From: Planctomycetota bacterium
Lineage (GTDB): Bacteria; Planctomycetota; UBA1135; UBA2386
Length of the DNA: 64,000 nucleotides
Assembly: GCA_016713175.1 (NCBI GenBank)
Contig: JADJPQ010000014.1
Coordinates: forward strand, 62,001-126,000
Direction of reading: 5' to 3'
This document shows, in pieces, positions 56,871-64,000 of the stretch; the stretch's first letter is position 1, and the number at the start of each line of letters is the position of its first letter. The notes below the pieces were generated by a model, which was not told where the DNA came from, made no database searches, and saw only the letters and a list, made by a program, of their open reading frames with translations. A program made the position numbers and the translations under genes.

Positions 56871-56902
56871 CGAGCCGGGTGACCGGACGGCCACCCGGCT
56901 CG
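56871..56902 (-). terminator. Strong hairpin after the HTH/membrane-protein gene
   Basis: CGAGCCGGGTG pairs perfectly with CACCCGGCTCG (11 bp) around a 10-base loop, 53 bp after the stop at 56956. A short T-rich stretch follows (cgtcgttttc) on the minus strand, so an intrinsic-type terminator is plausible. Confidence 0.6.
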
Positions 56903-56955
56903 TGCCGGGGAGAATCGAGGGACGTCTTGGCCGCTGGACGCGGCCCGGGGCCAGG

Positions 56956-57441
56956 CTACTTCTTCTGCTCGGCGAACAGCGATGTGAACGAGCTGCCAGC
57001 CGGATCGACTTCCTGGCTGACCGAGTAGCAGATCAGGAAGCCCCAGACGAGCACCAGGAAGCCGAGAATACCGACCGCGGTGACCCAGCCTGGTTCCTTC
57101 TGGCCAGCTCCGGCACCGACCGCAGCAGCGGGACGCGGTGCGCGCGCGGCGCGCTTGGGCTTGTCGTCCTCGTCATCGGCCAGCAGCGTGTCGTCGGCCG
57201 ACAGCTGCTCGGTGACCATGCCGGTGTCGTCTTCGAGCGAATCGGCGAACGTCAGTTCTTCCTCGCCCTTGGCCTTGGCGGTGATGGCGACGATGTCTTC
57301 CTTGCGGAACTTCATCGACTCGCCGTCGCGGAACGCGCGGATTTCGCCTTCGGACACGAGCTTCTTCAGCTCTTCGGAGCGCATCTTCAGCTCGCGAAGC
57401 GCCTTCTCGAACGACAGGAAGTCTTCGTTTTTCTGGGACAC
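56956..57441 (-). CDS. MerR/excisionase-like HTH protein with one membrane helix
   Basis: 161 residues from the ATG at 57441. The first 55 residues form an excisionase/MerR-type helix-turn-helix (FEKALRELKMRSEELKKLV, then FRDGESMKFRKEDI). An acidic stretch and a Lys/Arg-Ala linker follow, and a membrane helix lies at about 118-140 (GWVTAVGILGFLVLVWGFLICYSV). A DNA-binding-type head at a membrane anchor is an arrangement seen repeatedly in planctomycetes, where the head may bind protein rather than DNA. Confidence 0.75.
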   Translation of the reverse strand: MSQKNEDFLSFEKALRELKMRSEELKKLVSEGEIRAFRDGESMKFRKEDIVAITAKAKGEEELTFADSLEDDTGMVTEQLSADDTLLADDEDDKPKRAARAPRPAAAVGAGAGQKEPGWVTAVGILGFLVLVWGFLICYSVSQEVDPAGSSFTSLFAEQKK

Positions 57442-57532
57442 AGGGGTCTTCCTTGCAGGTGATTCTGGGGGGACGAGCCGGGAGGGGTCGGACCAGGACT
57501 AGCTTACACCCAAGAACGCGAACGTGAAGCCT

Positions 57533-58027
57533 CTACTTGCGCCCCGGGTCGGATGGGGTCAGCCCCATCGTGCCTTCGAGGTCGGTCTGACCGCGCTTTT
57601 CGAAGGTCTCCTTGAGCCGGCGATAATCGTACTCGCTGCGGTCGTTGTAGCCCTCGAGCTGCAGGTCGAGGTCGATCCGGCGGGCGCCGACGAAGACGAT
57701 CCGGCGCTGCTCGGTACCGCCGCCGCGCGCTTCGTAGACCGCCAGTTGCCGGTTGACCGTGTCGACCAGGTACATCACGGTGTTACCGACGCCATAGCTG
57801 CCGGTGACCGCCAGGAACCCGTTCGCCGCAGCGCTCGACTGGCCACCATCCTCGGAGATCACGACCGGGGCGGTGGCGCTGGTTTGCGGTTGCGGCGTCG
57901 GCGCCGGGGGCGGATTGACCGGACCACGACCCTGGGCCTCCAGGGTCGGGCGCGGCAACCACTGGCCGGCCAGGAACGAGGCCGACAGCAAGGCGCCAAG
58001 GGTCAGGGTCTGCGACCAGGATGACAT
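57533..58027 (-). CDS. Secreted protein of unknown function
   Basis: 164 residues with a signal/anchor at about 8-22 (LGALLSASFLAGQWL), a Pro-rich linker, and a beta-rich core (SYGVGNTVMYLVDTVNRQLAVYEARG, RRIVFVGARRIDLDLQL), ending in a charged helix. Looks like the planctomycete proteins that carry a WD40-like single blade. Unknown. Confidence 0.65.
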   Translation of the reverse strand: MSSWSQTLTLGALLSASFLAGQWLPRPTLEAQGRGPVNPPPAPTPQPQTSATAPVVISEDGGQSSAAANGFLAVTGSYGVGNTVMYLVDTVNRQLAVYEARGGGTEQRRIVFVGARRIDLDLQLEGYNDRSEYDYRRLKETFEKRGQTDLEGTMGLTPSDPGRK

Positions 58028-58100
58028 GCGGGGTCCCGGGTTTGGGGTCTCTGAGCGAGACGGAAGATCATGCCGTCAGCCGCCGACGCCGACAAGCGGG

Positions 58101-59057
58101 CTACTTCGTCTGCCTGACCGGCTGCCCGAGGTCGGCCCAGACCGCGATCCGCAAGCGCGCGAGCCACTCCTGCGGATCAAAGGTCTCGGCCTTGGCCTTG
58201 GCATCGGGCGCCGAGACCGTCTGGATCAACCGGTACTCGGCCTCGCGCCGGACGAACTCCTCGGGCGCCGACAACAGATGCCACAGGATCAGCGAACTGC
58301 CGCGTTCGTCGGCCCGCTCGATCTCGCGCAGCACGATCTTGAACGCCTGGCCGAGCACCGACGCCGAGGCGTTGGTCGCGACCGCTTCATCCCATTCGGC
58401 AACCGCCTTGCGCAGATCCGGCGGCGTCGAGTCGAACATCGGCGTGCGCGGCCCGCCGCGGGGATCGATCTGCAGGCTGGCGCCGGCCGGCACGAAGCGC
58501 GAACCGGTGGCGGCGGCAAACGACACCGCTCCTTCCTGGACGACGACGTCGATCCTGCCGTCGCTGCCGCGCGCGAGCACGAAGCGGCAGCCCTCGTCGA
58601 TCACCCGACCGAGCGCCGTGTCGACCTGGAAGAACCGCAACGGCACCGCCGGCGGCGGCTGCACGGTGACCGCGACGCTGCCGCGCTCGAGCGCGAACAG
58701 TGCCTGGTCGGTTCGCCAGTGCACGAACCACAGTTCGCTGCCCGGTCGCAACTCGAGAGTCGCGAGTTCACCGAGCGCGATCGTACGCGCCCCGTCCGCC
58801 GCCACGAACTGCCGCTTGCCAGCGCCCGGCACGAGCGCCGAGTCATCGCCGCGCCACCACCATGCGACTGCCGCCACCAGCAACAGCGCCGCCGCCGCCA
58901 TCCACCACCACGGCCGCGACGATGGCGCCGACCGACGCTGCCGCGGCAAGGGTCGCCCGTCGTGTGCCAGCGAACGGAGTCGCTGCTGCAGCGCCAGGAC
59001 CTCGGAGTCGACCGGGCCGCTGCCATCCCACAGGAAGTCGTCGGGACGTTCGCTCAT
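58101..59057 (-). CDS. FecR-like transmembrane protein, likely anti-sigma factor
   Basis: 318 residues from the ATG at 59057. A cytoplasmic N-terminal segment (about 1-48), one membrane helix at about 50-67 (WWWMAAAALLLVAAVAWWW), and an extracytoplasmic FecR-like beta domain (DTALGRVIDEGCRFVLARG to QEGAVSFAAATGSRFVPAG). The ATG overlaps the stop of an ECF sigma gene (ATGA), the classical sigma/anti-sigma coupling. No TonB receptor gene is adjacent, so the signal is not iron-siderophore by context. Confidence 0.82.
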   Translation of the reverse strand: MSERPDDFLWDGSGPVDSEVLALQQRLRSLAHDGRPLPRQRRSAPSSRPWWWMAAAALLLVAAVAWWWRGDDSALVPGAGKRQFVAADGARTIALGELATLELRPGSELWFVHWRTDQALFALERGSVAVTVQPPPAVPLRFFQVDTALGRVIDEGCRFVLARGSDGRIDVVVQEGAVSFAAATGSRFVPAGASLQIDPRGGPRTPMFDSTPPDLRKAVAEWDEAVATNASASVLGQAFKIVLREIERADERGSSLILWHLLSAPEEFVRREAEYRLIQTVSAPDAKAKAETFDPQEWLARLRIAVWADLGQPVRQTK

Positions 59058-59665
59058 GCGAGCCCCGCCTCCTGCAGCAACGGCCGCAACATCGCCATGC
59101 CCCGCGTCAGGTTGACCCGGACCGAACCGTGCGTCATGCCGGTCCGCGCGGCGATCTCCGGGCCGGTGAGCCCTTCGACCAGCCGCAGCACCAGCGTCTC
59201 GCGATAGGCCTCGCCGAGCTGCTGGATCTTGCCGAGGATCCGCGCCGCCGCGTCCGCGGCGGCAAGCGCCTGCGCCGGCGAGTTGCCGCCGGCGGCGATG
59301 TCGTACAGCTCGGCCGCCGCTGGCCGGCGTTGGCGACGGCGCCGGTGATCGATCGCCGCATGCCGCGCGGCGGTGCACAACCACGACGGGAAGGCCGCCG
59401 GTTCGCGCAGTTCGGCCAGCCGTTCGTAGGCGCTGACGAACACGTCCTGGGTGACATCCTCGGCGTCGCGACTGCCGCAGTGCGCCAGCACGATGCCGTG
59501 CACGACGCGGGCGAACTCGCGATACAGCACCTCGAACGCGGCGCGGTCACCGCGCTGCGCTTGCAGCACGGTCGCCTCGACGCCGACAGCAGTCGGCCTG
59601 TGCGCGGGAGCGTCCACCACCGGTCGGCAACGATACCGATCAGTTGCTGGCGCCAGCACGATCAC
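59054..59665 (-). CDS. ECF RNA polymerase sigma factor (FecR-linked)
   Basis: 203 residues. Region 2 (RDAEDVTQDVFVSAYERLAEL) and region 4 (YRETLVLRLVEGLTGPEIAARTGMTHGSVRVNLTRGMAML) are both clear. The N-terminal 30 residues are non-conserved and the true start may be a later codon; the ATG at 59665 was retained since no better ribosome binding site is seen. It is coupled to the FecR-like gene. Confidence 0.9.
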   Translation of the reverse strand: MIVLAPATDRYRCRPVVDAPAHRPTAVGVEATVLQAQRGDRAAFEVLYREFARVVHGIVLAHCGSRDAEDVTQDVFVSAYERLAELREPAAFPSWLCTAARHAAIDHRRRRQRRPAAAELYDIAAGGNSPAQALAAADAAARILGKIQQLGEAYRETLVLRLVEGLTGPEIAARTGMTHGSVRVNLTRGMAMLRPLLQEAGLA

Positions 59666-59728
59666 GTCGACATCCTGGACGCATGCACGCCGAAGACGCT
59701 GGCTGGCGGCGGCTGTTAGCCGCGCTGC

Positions 59729-60148
59729 TCAGCGGCTGCGCTGTTCGAGCGGCAACGGCGGCGCCGACGGCACCAGGAAGAAGCGACCGATCCGCACTTC
59801 GAGGGTCGCGCCGGAATCGCGTTCGAACAGGTAGCTGCCTTCCATCGTGCCCCACGGCGTGCGCAGCGGACACCGGCTCTGGTAGGTGTAGCTCTCGCCC
59901 GGCATCAGCTTGGGGAACTCACCGATGACGCCGCGGCCGCGGACATCTTCGCGCCGGTTCTCGCTGTCGAGGATGATCCAGTGGCGCGCCAGCAGCCGTG
60001 CCGGCTGGTCGCCTTCGTTGCTCATCGTGATCTGGTACTCGTACTCGTGCACCCCGGCAGCGCCGGGGCCTGGGCGAGAACGCAGATGGGCGGCGGCGCG
60101 GATCCGGATGCCGGCGGTGATGGTGTCCGAGTGCGGCGACTGGGGCAT
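59729..60148 (-). CDS. apaG: ApaG-domain protein
   Basis: 139 residues from the ATG at 60148, matching the whole ApaG length. The family pattern is clear: HEYEYQITMSNEGDQPARLL, RHWIILDSENRREDVRGRGV, GEFPKLMPGESYTYQS and TPWGTMEGSY. ApaG is a small immunoglobulin-like fold, associated in other bacteria with divalent cation resistance and diadenosine tetraphosphate metabolism. It stands alone here. Confidence 0.93.
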   Translation of the reverse strand: MPQSPHSDTITAGIRIRAAAHLRSRPGPGAAGVHEYEYQITMSNEGDQPARLLARHWIILDSENRREDVRGRGVIGEFPKLMPGESYTYQSRCPLRTPWGTMEGSYLFERDSGATLEVRIGRFFLVPSAPPLPLEQRSR

Positions 60149-60259
60149 GGCTCAAGGTGGGACGGCAATCTAGTCGCGACCGCAACCGTTGCGAAGGCCC
60201 GGCCGCCAGTTCGCGAAGTCGCCATCCGGGATCGCGGAACGTGCGGCGGGCCGCACCGG

Positions 60260-60610
60260 TCAGTGTTTGTGGAACGTCTTGGCGCCGACCGCAAACGTCA
60301 GCGTCAGTTTGCCGTCCTTCAGCGTGCCCACGACGATCTCCTTCTTGCGGTTGCTCTCCCATTCGCCATCGAGCGTGACCGCCTCGCCAACGAGCTTCCA
60401 GGTGCCGTTGAAGTGGTCGTGATCGTGCGTGCCGGCTTCGCCGCCCTCACCATGCAGCACGAACTTGTCCGACTTGCTGTCGAACTCGATACCGGCGCCG
60501 TGGCCGCCGCCGGCCTTCTCTTCGGCCCAGGAACCGGCGATCGGGCTGCCGCCACCGCAAGCGGCGAACAGGAACAGGGACGGCAGCAGCAGGCGGAGCG
60601 TTGTTCGCAT
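60260..60610 (-). CDS. Small lipoprotein, lipocalin-like
   Basis: 116 residues from the ATG at 60610; lipobox LFAAC (Cys18) followed by GGGSPIAGSWAEE. The strands GTWKLVGEAVTLDGEW and KKEIVVGTLKDGKLTL suggest a small beta-barrel of the lipocalin-like/DUF type. The next gene upstream has a matching lipobox-GGGS start and may be a distant relative. Confidence 0.7.
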   Translation of the reverse strand: MRTTLRLLLPSLFLFAACGGGSPIAGSWAEEKAGGGHGAGIEFDSKSDKFVLHGEGGEAGTHDHDHFNGTWKLVGEAVTLDGEWESNRKKEIVVGTLKDGKLTLTFAVGAKTFHKH

Positions 60611-60687
60611 CGGGGTTGTCCTCGCCCGCACAGCCTAGCAAGAGCACGGCGCCGGGCCCACGCGTTCGGCGAAGTTCCCGCCCGCGG

Positions 60688-61131
60688 TCACTTCCGCTTG
60701 AACACCATGTCGATCTTCATGCCGCCCTGATCCATCGCCACGGTGATGGCCCCGTCGGCGCCGATCTTGCCGGTCTGGGTCTCTTCGGGCTTGTCGCCGT
60801 CCTTGGTCTTGATCGTCACGGTGCCACTCGCTTCGGTCCAGGTGCCGCTGGTATCGACCTTGCCGACCATGGGCATGGTCATCGACAGCACGGCCTTGCC
60901 GTCGGCGGTCAGGTCCATCGTGCCCGACATCTGCTTGGCCATGCCCTCGGCCGCAGTCTTCATCTGCGCTGCATCGGCATCCTTGGGCATCTTCTCCTTC
61001 ATCTGCGCCATCACGGTGGTCACCAGCGCCTGGGTGTCGAGCGCATAGGATCCAGCGACCTTGCTGCCACCACCACAGGCGACCAACAACAACAGCAGAC
61101 CGACGGACGAAACGGTACGGATCACGTTCAT
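60688..61131 (-). CDS. Small lipoprotein with helical centre
   Basis: 147 residues from the ATG at 61131; lipobox LLVAC followed by GGGSKVAGSYALD. A Lys/Met-rich helix (TTVMAQMKEKMPKDADAAQMKT) precedes strands with MPMVGKVDTSGTWTEASGTVTIKT. The GTW...GTVTIKTKDGD pattern resembles the neighbouring lipoprotein. Methionine content is high. Function unknown; the pairing suggests an expanded family. Confidence 0.7.
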   Translation of the reverse strand: MNVIRTVSSVGLLLLLVACGGGSKVAGSYALDTQALVTTVMAQMKEKMPKDADAAQMKTAAEGMAKQMSGTMDLTADGKAVLSMTMPMVGKVDTSGTWTEASGTVTIKTKDGDKPEETQTGKIGADGAITVAMDQGGMKIDMVFKRK

Positions 61132-61189
61132 GGGACTCTCTGCCTCGAGACAGCGGGGTTTTGGATCGAACGGCCTGGTACGCGCCGCC

Positions 61190-61681
61190 TCAGGCGACCT
61201 TGCCGCAACACTTCTTGAACTTCTTGCCGGAGCCGCAGGTGCACGGCTCGTTCGGCCCGACCTTCGGCTGCACGCGCTTGAACGGCCGCGGCTTGACCTC
61301 GATGCCGTCCATGAAGAACCAGTCGTCGCCTTCCTTGCGGAAGCTCGCGATCTCGTGGTGCGTGACGTCCTCGCCGGCGATCGTGTAGTACGCCTTGAAC
61401 TCGACGAGCCCTTCGTGGTCGTCGGCCGCCCCCTGCTGCACCTGCACGAGCTCGAGCCGATGCCAGGTCGCGCGCGTCGACCACTCTTCGGTCGCCTTGC
61501 GATCGACGTGCGCCCGCCCGTCCGGATGCTGGCTGTCGACGATCCAGTCGATCTTGTGCAGCGCATAGGCGCTGTAGCGCGACCGCATCAGTTCCGCCGC
61601 GGTCTGCGCCTTGCGCTGACCGACGATGACGGGCTCACAGCAGACCGAAAAGTCCTTGCCGCTCGTGCAGGGGCACTTCAT
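61190..61681 (-). CDS. YchJ-family protein with SEC-C motifs at both ends
   Basis: 163 residues from the ATG at 61681. A SEC-C-like zinc motif opens the protein (CPCTSGKDFSVCC, residues 3-15) and a classical SEC-C motif closes it (PCTCGSGKKFKKCC). The NTF2-like centre (ELMRSRYSAYALHKIDWIVDSQHP) is typical of the YchJ family. The role in cells is unknown; SEC-C motifs bind zinc and ribosomal or SecB-like partners. Confidence 0.9.
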   Translation of the reverse strand: MKCPCTSGKDFSVCCEPVIVGQRKAQTAAELMRSRYSAYALHKIDWIVDSQHPDGRAHVDRKATEEWSTRATWHRLELVQVQQGAADDHEGLVEFKAYYTIAGEDVTHHEIASFRKEGDDWFFMDGIEVKPRPFKRVQPKVGPNEPCTCGSGKKFKKCCGKVA

Positions 61682-61778
61682 GGAGGCGCGGCAAGGTAGC
61701 GGCGGCGCTCGCGGAAAGGAACAGCCGGCCCGACCCCGGCGCGCCGGCGCCGTCTTCCGCCTCGCCGCGGGCCGTTCG

Positions 61779-63116
61779 TCAGTGATCGGCGGGGTGACCC
61801 AGGATCGCGAACAGTTCGCCGCGCTTCTGTTCCATCAGCGCCCTGGTGTCGGCCTCCAGGCACATCCGCAGGAACGGCTCGGTGTTCGACGGCCGTACGT
61901 TCACCCACCAGTCCGGATACGTCACCGTCACGCCATCGAGGAAGTCGATCCTGGCGTCGCGGTAGCGCTGCTGGACCGCCTGCATCAGCGCATCCTTGTC
62001 GGCGACCTTGAAGTTGATCTCGCCGGTGCCGTGGTACTTGCGCAGCGCATCGGCCGCCTGCTTCAGCGTCTTCCGCTCGGCGCTCAACTGGTTCAGCACC
62101 ATCACCGCCGCCAGCACGCCGCAGTCGGTGTAGTAGTTCTCGGCGAAGTAGAAGTGCCCCGACAGCTCGCCGCCGCCGATGCAGTCCTGCTTGCGCATCG
62201 TCTCCTTCATGAACGAATGGCCCACCCGTTCGCGCACCGGCCGGCCACCGAGCCGCACGATCTCCTCGGGCACGACCTTGCTGCTGCGCAGGTCGTAGAT
62301 GATGCCCTTGCCGGGATGCCGCTGCAGGAAGCCGCGCGCCAGGATCACCGTGATCAGATCGGCATGGACCGTGCGGCCATCTTCGTCGACGAACGCGCAG
62401 CGATCGGCGTCGCCGTCGAACGACAGCCCCAGCGCTGCTTTGTGCTTCCTCACCGCCGCGCGCAGATCGTCGAGGTTGCTCTCCTTCAGCGGATTGGCCT
62501 CGTGGTTGGGGAACGTGCCGTCCAGGGTGTCGTACAGCGGGATGACCTGCAGGCCGGGGATCTTGGCGAAGATCGCTGGCGCCTCGTGCGCGCCCATGCC
62601 GTTGGCGTAGTCGACGCAGATCTTCATCGGTGCGATGCCCTTGGCGAACGACACGATGCGATCGACGAAGTCGTTCGTCACGTGCACCTGGTCGCGCTTG
62701 CCCGAACGCTGAGCCCGCGGCAGTTCCGGCCCCTGCACCAGCTTCTCGATGTCCTTGATGCCGGTGTCGCCCGACATCGGCCGCGCCTCCTGGCGGCACA
62801 GCTTGAAGCCGATGTACTGCTTCGGATTGTGCGACGCGGTGACCGCCAGGCCACCATCGCACGGGATCTTGCCGATCGCGTAGTAGACCGCCGGCGTCGA
62901 CGCCAGCCCGATGTCGACGACGTCGCAGCCCTGCTCGAGCATGCCGTCGATCACGGCGTCCTGCACGCTCGGCGCCATCGTGCGCATGTCGCGACCGACG
63001 ACCAGCCGCTTCGCCTTCAGGAACTGCACCATCGCCGCGCCGATTCGCCTGGCGATGCGTTCGTCGATCTGGTCGGGGTAGGTGCCGCGGATGTCGTAGG
63101 CCTTGAAGATGCTCAC
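61779..63116 (-). CDS. Phosphomannomutase/phosphoglucomutase
   Basis: 445 residues from the ATG at 63116. The phosphohexomutase signature is complete: the active-site serine in TASHNP (S95), the metal-binding FDGDADRC near 240, the sugar-binding GGELSGHFYF near 320 and the phosphate-binding RPSNTEPFLR near 415. It interconverts the 1- and 6-phosphates of mannose and/or glucose for sugar nucleotide synthesis. Whether mannose or glucose is preferred cannot be told. It starts 13 bp after the threonine aldolase stop. Confidence 0.95.
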   Translation of the reverse strand: MSIFKAYDIRGTYPDQIDERIARRIGAAMVQFLKAKRLVVGRDMRTMAPSVQDAVIDGMLEQGCDVVDIGLASTPAVYYAIGKIPCDGGLAVTASHNPKQYIGFKLCRQEARPMSGDTGIKDIEKLVQGPELPRAQRSGKRDQVHVTNDFVDRIVSFAKGIAPMKICVDYANGMGAHEAPAIFAKIPGLQVIPLYDTLDGTFPNHEANPLKESNLDDLRAAVRKHKAALGLSFDGDADRCAFVDEDGRTVHADLITVILARGFLQRHPGKGIIYDLRSSKVVPEEIVRLGGRPVRERVGHSFMKETMRKQDCIGGGELSGHFYFAENYYTDCGVLAAVMVLNQLSAERKTLKQAADALRKYHGTGEINFKVADKDALMQAVQQRYRDARIDFLDGVTVTYPDWWVNVRPSNTEPFLRMCLEADTRALMEQKRGELFAILGHPADH

Positions 63117-63129
63117 GGACAGGTTCCTT

Positions 63130-64000
63130 TCACGAAGACGAGGGGGCGGGAACGGCGGCCAGCGAGCTGGCTGCCTGCAGGCAGGCGCGGACGGAGGTGT
63201 CGTCGACGTCGCGGTGCGTCACCAGGCGCAATCGGCGCGGCCCGGCTTCGGCGACCAGCACGCCGTGCGCCTGGAAATGCGCGACGACGGCCTTCGGGTC
63301 GTGCTTCTGCAAGTGCACCATGACGATGTTGGTCTCGGTGGCGGCGACATCGACCTGGAACGGCGACATCGCGGCCAGACCGGCGGCGAGTTCCTTCGCC
63401 CGGCGATGGTCGGCGGCGAGCAGGCCGGGACCGTCGCGCAGCGCCAGCAGCGCGGCGGCGGCGATCACGCCGGCCTGGCGCATGCCGCCGCCGAACGCCT
63501 TGCGGGCGCGCCGGGCTTCGTGCAGGAACGCGGCGGTGCCGGCGAGCAGTGAGCCGACCGGCGCGCCGAGGCCCTTGCTGAGGCACAGCGTGGTCGAATC
63601 GGCGGCGGCGACGAGTTCGCGTGGCTGGCAACCGAGCGCGATCGCGGCGTTGCAGAGCCGGGCGCCGTCGACGTGGACGAGAAGGCCGTGACGATGCGCG
63701 GTGGCAGAAAGCGCGGCCATCCGTTCGGGATCGGCGATTCGGCCACCGGCCATGTTGTGCGTGTTCTCGAGCACCAAGAGCCGCGTGCGCGGGAAGTGCA
63801 CGTTGTCGGGGCGAACGGCCTCGGTGACCTGTTCGGGTGTCGGGAACCCATCGCGACAGCTCAGCAGCCGGACCTGCGTGCCCGACCACCGCGCGATCGC
63901 GCCGCCCTCGAACCAGTAGACGTGGCTCTTTTCTTCGCAGATCAGTTCGTCGCCGTGCCGGCAGTGCACGTGGATCGCGACCTGATTGGCCATCGTGCCC
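63130..64000 (-). CDS. ltaE: Low-specificity L-threonine aldolase (5' end cut by window edge)
   Basis: About 290 C-terminal residues of a PLP-dependent threonine aldolase; the N-terminus lies beyond the right edge. Features are GTMANQVAIHVH, HVYWFEGGAIARWSG, ENTHNMAGGRI, HVDGARLCNAAIAL and the PLP lysine in TLCLSKGLGAPVGS. It splits threonine or allo-threonine into glycine and acetaldehyde. The sequence continues past the first internal ATG (63993), so that codon is not the start. Confidence 0.93.
   Translation of the reverse strand, partial: GTMANQVAIHVHCRHGDELICEEKSHVYWFEGGAIARWSGTQVRLLSCRDGFPTPEQVTEAVRPDNVHFPRTRLLVLENTHNMAGGRIADPERMAALSATAHRHGLLVHVDGARLCNAAIALGCQPRELVAAADSTTLCLSKGLGAPVGSLLAGTAAFLHEARRARKAFGGGMRQAGVIAAAALLALRDGPGLLAADHRRAKELAAGLAAMSPFQVDVAATETNIVMVHLQKHDPKAVVAHFQAHGVLVAEAGPRRLRLVTHRDVDDTSVRACLQAASSLAAVPAPSSS

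Overview
The window looks like a chromosomal segment of a GC-rich member of the Planctomycetota. Several things point there: a DUF1549/DUF1553 cytochrome-type protein next to a twin-arginine DUF1501 protein, a GldA/GldF/GldG plus DUF4340 plus DUF58/BatA block, several ECF sigma factors paired with membrane-anchored partner proteins, and many secreted proteins unlike well-known families. Most genes lie on the minus strand in tight operons, often with 4-base stop/start overlaps. I saw no rRNA, tRNA, CRISPR array or insertion sequence.

Layout. 1-10.8 kb: a minus-strand run with an ABC ATPase, permease and GldG-like protein, DUF4340, a membrane protein, DUF58 and BatA proteins, ribosomal protein L3 (outside its usual S10 operon), a 57-residue basic protein and an HI0933-type flavoprotein cut by the left edge. 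10.9-12.4 kb: rho with a long poly-glycine N-terminal insertion. 12.8-19.4 kb: accessory genes, including a class I CoA-transferase, two tandem paralogues with a miniature HAD phosphatase, and two copies of a 126-bp structured repeat. 19.4-23.9 kb: a secreted propeller-like protein, a P460-like lipoprotein, hisS and a CBS protein. 24.2-27.8 kb: an AT-richer five-gene operon with an ECF sigma factor, two paralogous small proteins, a Cys-rich zinc metalloprotease and an anchored protein. 27.9-29.9 kb: an ECF sigma factor overlapping a transmembrane LRR protein.

30.0-36.9 kb: a large Ig-like secreted protein split by one frameshift, then the DUF1549/1553 and DUF1501 pair. 36.9-39.4 kb: a B12-type radical SAM protein with a palindromic operator, convergent with class I fructose-1,6-bisphosphatase. 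39.5-44.8 kb: a Met-rich beta-helix protein, then two convergent genes (an MFS transporter and a VWA/HEAT protein), both riddled with frameshifts. 44.8-56 kb: a bitopic protein, then selB, a C4 zinc-ribbon coiled-coil protein, rpoD and dnaG, then rsmA. 55-64 kb: FGE-sulfatase-like and OmpA-like lipoproteins, an HTH/membrane protein, an ECF sigma/FecR-like pair, apaG, small lipoproteins, a YchJ protein, a phosphohexomutase and a threonine aldolase cut by the right edge.

Core processes represented are translation (L3, HisRS, SelB, RsmA), replication and transcription (DnaG, RpoD, Rho), gluconeogenesis (Fbp) and envelope biology. The stretches most worth a second look are the 24.2-27.8 kb operon, the LRR/sigma pair, the repeat-flanked paralogue/HAD operon and the frameshift cluster at 41.3-43.8 kb.
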